Source: Rubrivivax sp.
GTDB lineage: Bacteria > Pseudomonadota > Gammaproteobacteria > Burkholderiales > Burkholderiaceae
Direction of reading: 5' to 3'
Length of the DNA stretch: 9,175 nucleotides
Assembly: GCA_004211235.1 (NCBI GenBank)
Contig: SEEY01000113.1
Coordinates: 1 to 9,175, forward strand
In this document: in pieces, positions 5,851 through 9,175 of the stretch
Layout: every line of letters begins with the position of its first letter
Position numbering within the stretch: position 1 is the stretch's first letter
Program-made: the position numbers and the translations under genes
The notes under the pieces: generated by a model
Databases searched by the model: none
What the model saw: the letters and a program-made list of their open reading frames with translations, nothing else
What the model was told of the DNA's origin: nothing

Positions 5851-6525
5851 ATGCAACGCCGCCTCGTCTTCGCCAGTGCCTCCGCCCTGTTGCTGCTGCG
5901 CCCGGCCTGGGCGCTCAACTTGACCGAGGGTGATGCCAATGCCGGCATCCGCACGGCGCTGGAGCGCGGCGCGAATGCCGCGGTAGCGCTGCTGGGCCGG
6001 CGGGATGGCTTTCTCGGCAACCCGCTGGTGAAGATCGAGCTGCCGGGCTATCTGAAGGACGCCGCCAGGCTGCTGAAGGCCACCGGGCAGGGCGCGCGGC
6101 TGGATGAACTCGTCACCGCGATGAACCGCGCCGCCGAGGCCGCCGTGCCGGCTGCCCGATCGCTGCTCGTCAGGGCCGTGAAGGACATGAGCGTCGAGGA
6201 CGGGCTGAAGATCCTGCGCGGCGGCGACGATGCCGCCACCAACTTCTTCGCCGACAAGACGCGCGAGCCGCTGCACCAGCAGTTCCTGCCCATCGTGACC
6301 CAGGCGACCGAGAAGGTGTCGCTGGCCGACAAGTACAACGCCGTCGCGAAGAAGGCCTCGGGCTTCGGCCTGGTCAGAGGCGACGACGCCAACATCCAGC
6401 AGTACGTGACCGGCAAGGCGCTGGACGGCCTCTACCGCATCATTGGCGAAGAGGAAAAGAAGATCCGCAAGGATCCGGTCGGCACCGGCAGCGCCATCCT
6501 GAAGAAGGTCTTCGGCAACCTCTAG
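5851..6525 (+). CDS. Secreted DUF4197 family protein
   Basis: This 224-residue protein has a Sec-type signal peptide: basic MQRR, hydrophobic LVFASASALLLL, and likely cleavage after AWA at residue 21. The mature part fits DUF4197, a periplasmic or lipoprotein-like family of unknown function in Proteobacteria. Visible landmarks are ALERGANAAVALLG (37-49), DGFLGNPLVKIELP (52-65), FFADKT near 132-137, QYVTGKALDGLY at 184-195, and a C-terminal DPVGTGSAILKKVFG (208-222). No lipobox Cys is present in the signal region, so it should be soluble periplasmic. ATG 5851 is supported by GGAG 6 nt upstream (5841-5844); the open frame continues upstream inside the cyclase gene but without reason to start there. 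It may be co-transcribed with the diguanylate cyclase (31-bp gap). Its stop is 3 bp from the stop of the convergent GFA gene. Confidence 0.88.
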   Translation: MQRRLVFASASALLLLRPAWALNLTEGDANAGIRTALERGANAAVALLGRRDGFLGNPLVKIELPGYLKDAARLLKATGQGARLDELVTAMNRAAEAAVPAARSLLVRAVKDMSVEDGLKILRGGDDAATNFFADKTREPLHQQFLPIVTQATEKVSLADKYNAVAKKASGFGLVRGDDANIQQYVTGKALDGLYRIIGEEEKKIRKDPVGTGSAILKKVFGNL

Positions 6526-6528
6526 GCG

Positions 6529-7011
6529 CTACAGGCCGTGGGCCTGGTGCCAGTCGGCCAGTGAGACGTCGGGATAACCGTCGAAGCGCGGGTCGCTGGC
6601 GTGACCTTCCACCTCGACCCACGGCGCCTTGGAGCCGACCATGCAGTGCACATGCTCGGGCGGCGTCGGCAGCGGCGTGTCGATGGCGCTCGCGTGCGGG
6701 TGCACAAGGTCGGGCCAGGTCGGGTCCCACAGCCACAGCGCGCTGCCGCAGCGCTTGCAGAAATAGCGCCGCCCGCTGCTCGTGTGCGTGCCTTCGCCGT
6801 CTTTGTCGGGCAACGTCGCGCGGTAGATGCGCAGGTGGCGCTTGCCCTTGACCTTCATCGTGTGCGTGAGCGCGCCCAGATTGATCGCGTAGCCGCCCGC
6901 GCCGGCCGTCTTGCGGCAGATCGAGCAATAGCAACGCATGAATGGCACGGGCGAATCCGCCTCGACGGAGAACTTGACGCTGCGGCAGTGGCAGGAGCCT
7001 TCGAGATGCAT
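6529..7011 (-). CDS. GFA family zinc protein (CENP-V/GFA domain)
   Basis: A 160-residue protein of the GFA superfamily, named after the glutathione-dependent formaldehyde-activating enzyme; most members have no proven substrate. The zinc-binding cysteine set is complete: CxC at residues 7-9 (SCHCRS), CxCxxC at 27-32 (CYCSIC) and CxxC at 85-88 (FCKRCGSALW). KTAGAGGYAINLG follows the second set, as in other members. The C-terminal part (about 100-160) is rich in His, Pro and Trp and has the length usual for the longer GFA proteins. ATG 7011 is chosen because family members start a few residues before the first CxC and AAAAGG lies 7 nt upstream (7019-7024); the frame is open further upstream but that part is unlike the family. 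No signal peptide is seen, so it is cytoplasmic. It diverges from the ProQ/FinO gene across 92 bp and converges tightly on the DUF4197 gene. Confidence 0.9.
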   Translation of the reverse strand: MHLEGSCHCRSVKFSVEADSPVPFMRCYCSICRKTAGAGGYAINLGALTHTMKVKGKRHLRIYRATLPDKDGEGTHTSSGRRYFCKRCGSALWLWDPTWPDLVHPHASAIDTPLPTPPEHVHCMVGSKAPWVEVEGHASDPRFDGYPDVSLADWHQAHGL

Positions 7012-7103
7012 GGCACGGCCTTTTCGAGGGATGGCGTTGAGGGCGGCATGATGGCCGACAATCCCGCCCCTTGCCTGTTTGCTGCTGCCTCGGCGGCTTT
7101 GCG

Positions 7104-8126
7104 ATGAATTCCGATCTTCCCGATCCCGTGACCCCGACCGATGAACCGGCCGCCGCCGTGCCGGTGCCCGAGCCTTTGACGGAGCCGTCGCCGCAGCCTG
7201 AGCCTGGAGCTGAGCCTGAAGCTGAGCCACTTGCCCCGGCTTCGGAGCCCGAAGCCGCAGCCGCGATTGACAGCACTCAGCCAGCGCCCGCCGAGGCTGC
7301 TGCGGCGAGCGCACCTGAAGCCGCCGCCCCCGCTGCAGCGCCGGCGGCGGACGCGACGGCCGAGCTGAAGGCGATGTTCCCGGCGCTGTTCACCGGCAAG
7401 CCCAAGCCCGTCAAGCTGCGCGTGCAGGCCGACATCCAGGAGCGTGCGCCCGGCAAGTTCAGCAAGGCGCAGCTCAGCGCCTTCCTGCGCCGCCACACCG
7501 GCAGCACCGGCTACCTGATCGCGCTGACACAGGCCAAGACCCGCTTCGACCTCGATGGCCAGCCGGCCGGCGAGATCACCGAGGAGCACCTGGCCGCCGC
7601 CAAGGAAGAGCTGGCCCGCCGCAAGGGCGTGCAGCAGGAGCGCCAGCAGGCCGACCAGGAGCGCCACCAGCTGGAAGCGCAGCAGCGCCGCAACCGTGGC
7701 CAGCTGCTGTGGGACTTCGAGCGCACGACGCTGACCGAAGCCAACTTCTGCGTGCTCAAGGGCGTTGCGCCCGAAGAGCTGCCGGGCCTGCTGGAGATCG
7801 CGCGCAAGGAGCGCGCCGAGGCGCCGCCGGCCCCGCCGCAGGATCGGCGCGAACCGCGCCGTGATGACCGCCGCCCCGCCGGCGGCCGACCGGAGGGCCG
7901 CGGCGGCGAACGTCGCCCGGATCAGCGTTCGGACGGCCGGCCCGGCCAGCCGCGCGGTGACCGCCCGGCGCGCGGCGAGGGTGGCCGGCCGCCCCAGCCG
8001 GGCCGCCAGCCCGGCCCGGCGCAGCGCGATCCTTCGGTCAAGCGCCAGGCGCCGCAGCTGCCCAGGGAGCAGCCGGCAACGGCCCCCGAGCAGGCGCCAG
8101 TGCCCAAGGATCAGGCGCCGGAGTAA
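7104..8126 (+). CDS. ProQ/FinO family RNA-binding protein with long disordered tails
   Basis: A 340-residue protein with a central ProQ/FinO domain at about residues 86-174: ELKAMFPALF, then KPVKLRVQADI, FSKAQLSAFLRRHTGSTGYL and RFDLDGQPAGEIT. ProQ/FinO proteins bind structured RNAs and help small RNA regulation. The N-terminal 85 residues are Ala/Pro/Glu-rich and probably disordered. After the domain come a Gln/Glu/Arg helix (about 175-199, coiled-coil-like) and a short conserved-looking segment LLWDFERTTLTEANF with GVAPEELPGLLEIAR (about 201-234). The tail (about 240-340) is rich in Arg, Gly, Pro and Asp with several RG/GR steps, plausible for non-specific RNA contact. ATG 7104 (MNSDLP) is preferred to the in-frame TTG 7071; neither has a clear Shine-Dalgarno. 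It diverges from the GFA gene and converges with the aminopeptidase gene, 13 bp apart. The domain call is confident; the RNA partners are unknown. Confidence 0.9.
   Translation: MNSDLPDPVTPTDEPAAAVPVPEPLTEPSPQPEPGAEPEAEPLAPASEPEAAAAIDSTQPAPAEAAAASAPEAAAPAAAPAADATAELKAMFPALFTGKPKPVKLRVQADIQERAPGKFSKAQLSAFLRRHTGSTGYLIALTQAKTRFDLDGQPAGEITEEHLAAAKEELARRKGVQQERQQADQERHQLEAQQRRNRGQLLWDFERTTLTEANFCVLKGVAPEELPGLLEIARKERAEAPPAPPQDRREPRRDDRRPAGGRPEGRGGERRPDQRSDGRPGQPRGDRPARGEGGRPPQPGRQPGPAQRDPSVKRQAPQLPREQPATAPEQAPVPKDQAPE
7200..7229 (+). repeat. 12-bp tandem repeat in ProQ/FinO N-terminal tail
   Basis: GAGCCTGGAGCT (7200-7211) and GAGCCTGAAGCT (7212-7223) are followed by GAGCCA. They code in frame for EPGA-EPEA-EP. 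The unit is a multiple of three, so copy-number change alters only the length of the acidic linker. Confidence 0.65.
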
Positions 8127-8147
8127 TCAGGCGCCGTAATCAGGCGC
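8123..8147. repeat. 13-bp tandem duplication across two convergent stop codons
   Basis: GTAATCAGGCGCC (8123-8135) is followed directly by a second copy GTAATCAGGCGC-A (8136-8148, last base different). The first copy contains the ProQ TAA stop (8124-8126); the second contains the aminopeptidase stop on the minus strand (TGA, 8140-8142). A related ATCAGGCGCCG occurs 16 bp earlier (8110-8120). Confidence 0.7.
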
Positions 8148-9175
8148 AATAGCGCTGTTCGAGGTAGGCGAGCAGGGTGCGGATGGTCTGCGCCTCGCCG
8201 CCCACCGGCCGGCCAGCGCGCGGCGCGTCGTTCCAGGCGAACAGGTCGATGTGCAGCCAGTCCTGCATCGGCGGCAGGAAGTCCTCCAAAAACAGCGCCG
8301 CGTTGATGGCGCCCGCCAGCGGGCTCTTGCCCGTGTTGACGAGGTCGCCGATGCTGCTCTCGATGCCGGCGTGGTACGGCGCCCAGAGCGGCATGTGCCA
8401 CAGCGGGTCGTCGAGCTTGAGGCCGAGGTCGACCAGGTCGCGCGCCGTGTCCATGTGCTTGGCGAACAGCGCCGGCAGCTGCGGGCCCAGCGCCACGCGG
8501 GCCGCGCCGGTCAGCGTCGCCAGGTCAATGACGAGGTCGGGCTCGCTCTCGGCCGCGTAGGCCAGCGCATCGCACAGGATCACGCGGCCTTCGGCGTCGG
8601 TGTTGCCGATCTCGATGTGCAGGCCCTTGCGGGTCTTGATGACGTCGCCCGGCCGGTAGGCGTTGCCGGCAATCGAGTTCTCCACCGCCGGGATCAGCAG
8701 CTGCAGCCGCACCGGCAGCTTCAGCGCCATGATGAGCGTGGCCAACGCCAGTGCGTTGGCCGCGCCGCCCATGTCCTTCTTCATCTGGCGCATGCCCTCG
8801 CCGGGCTTGATGTTCAGGCCGCCCGTGTCGAAGCAGACGCCCTTGCCGACCAGCGCCAGCTTCGGGTGCCTGGGGCTGCCCCAGTTCACCTCGATCAGCC
8901 GAGGTGAGCGCGTGCTCGCGCGGCCGACCGCGTGGATGCTGGGGAAGTTCTTCTTCAACAGCGCATCGCCGACGGTCTCGGTGAACTTGGCGCCGTACTG
9001 CGCAGCCAGCGCTTTGGCTGCGGCGGCCAGTTCGGCCGGGCCCATGTGCTCGGCCGGCGTGTTGACGAGATCGCGAGCCGCCACCGTCGCGGCGGCCACG
9101 GCCAGACCGCGTTCGGCATCGGCGCCGGGCTTGAGCCACAGCGTCGCCGGTTCCCGGTTGGCGGGCTTGTAGAGG
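8140..9175 (-). CDS. Leucyl aminopeptidase family (M17) metallopeptidase, N-terminus beyond window edge
   Basis: The visible 344 residues hold the entire catalytic domain of an M17 aminopeptidase, a cytoplasmic enzyme with two metal ions that removes N-terminal residues from peptides. The frame is open through the right edge (it reads LYKPANREPATLWLKPG from 9174), so the non-catalytic N-terminal part, perhaps 100-130 residues, and the start lie outside. RDLVNTPAEHMGP (about 9075-9037) marks the domain start. All key residues are visible: metal-binding Lys and Asp in GKGVCFDTGG (8844, 8829), catalytic Lys in NIKPG (8808), Asp in KKDMGGA (8775), and NTDAEGR with metal Asp (8598), Glu (8592) and catalytic Arg (8586). 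The protein ends EQRYCA. It belongs to the M17 group generally; whether it is the PepA orthologue or the second, shorter M17 paralogue common in Burkholderiales cannot be settled without the N-terminus. Confidence 0.93.
   Translation of the reverse strand, partial: LYKPANREPATLWLKPGADAERGLAVAAATVAARDLVNTPAEHMGPAELAAAAKALAAQYGAKFTETVGDALLKKNFPSIHAVGRASTRSPRLIEVNWGSPRHPKLALVGKGVCFDTGGLNIKPGEGMRQMKKDMGGAANALALATLIMALKLPVRLQLLIPAVENSIAGNAYRPGDVIKTRKGLHIEIGNTDAEGRVILCDALAYAAESEPDLVIDLATLTGAARVALGPQLPALFAKHMDTARDLVDLGLKLDDPLWHMPLWAPYHAGIESSIGDLVNTGKSPLAGAINAALFLEDFLPPMQDWLHIDLFAWNDAPRAGRPVGGEAQTIRTLLAYLEQRYCA

Noticed and set aside
4797..6020. Minus-strand open frame of 407 codons opposite the cyclase and DUF4197 genes
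   Set aside because: Same shadow effect; the plus-strand GAF-GGDEF and DUF4197 proteins are clearly recognisable.
7041..7069. 6-bp inverted repeat GGGCGG/CCGCCC with a 17-nt spacer before the ProQ/FinO gene
   Set aside because: A short GC-only repeat is expected by chance at this base composition; it could be an operator but nothing else supports it.
7012..7314. N-terminal extension of the GFA gene by about 100 residues
   Set aside because: It would run antisense through the ProQ/FinO start region. GFA proteins start just before the first CxC, and ATG 7011 has an AAAAGG at suitable spacing.
1..9175. Defence island, prophage or mobile-element cargo
   Set aside because: An AAA+ ATPase and a ProQ protein could suggest one, but there is no integrase, transposase, nuclease, toxin-antitoxin pair or composition shift. 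The genes are typical core or conserved-hypothetical Burkholderiales genes.
1..9175. CRISPR array, tRNA or rRNA genes
   Set aside because: No regularly spaced repeats, cloverleaf-type sequences or rRNA segments were seen on either strand.

Overview
The window is GC-rich chromosomal DNA from a betaproteobacterium, most likely the order Burkholderiales (Rubrivivax/Leptothrix/Comamonadaceae side). The clues are the very high GC at third codon positions, a DUF3567 gene (a family essentially confined to betaproteobacteria), a Burkholderiales-type DUF3108 protein, and a ProQ/FinO protein with long low-complexity tails. Gene density is near complete: ten protein genes, two cut by the window edges, and no gap over about 125 bp. 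I see no rRNA, tRNA, CRISPR array, transposase or phage gene.

Left part (1-2918, all minus strand): a large AAA+ ATPase whose C-terminus lies beyond position 1, a small DUF3567 gene, and a DUF3108 protein with a TonB-like N-terminus (membrane anchor plus Pro/Val stretch). The two intergenic spaces around the DUF3567 gene each hold a palindromic structure with a shared CGGGG..CAGATCA-type core, which may be terminators or REP-like elements.

Middle (2963-6525, plus strand): a shortened fumarylacetoacetate-hydrolase (FAH) homologue that has lost the catalytic segments, overlapping by ATGA with an intact-looking nucleoside hydrolase; a strong GC hairpin; then a GAF-GGDEF diguanylate cyclase with a candidate promoter, followed 31 bp later by a secreted DUF4197 protein.

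Right part (6529-9175): a GFA-type zinc protein (minus) convergent with DUF4197 and divergent from a ProQ/FinO RNA chaperone gene (plus). The latter converges on a leucyl-aminopeptidase-family (M17) gene (minus) whose N-terminus lies beyond the right edge. A 13-bp tandem duplication lies across the two convergent stop codons.

I do not see a coherent new multi-gene system. Most of the window is ordinary housekeeping and conserved-hypothetical sequence. The items most worth a second look are the FAH-like probable pseudoenzyme coupled to the nucleoside hydrolase, the uncharacterised N-terminal half of the AAA+ protein, the paired palindromes around DUF3567, and the ProQ protein with charged disordered tails.
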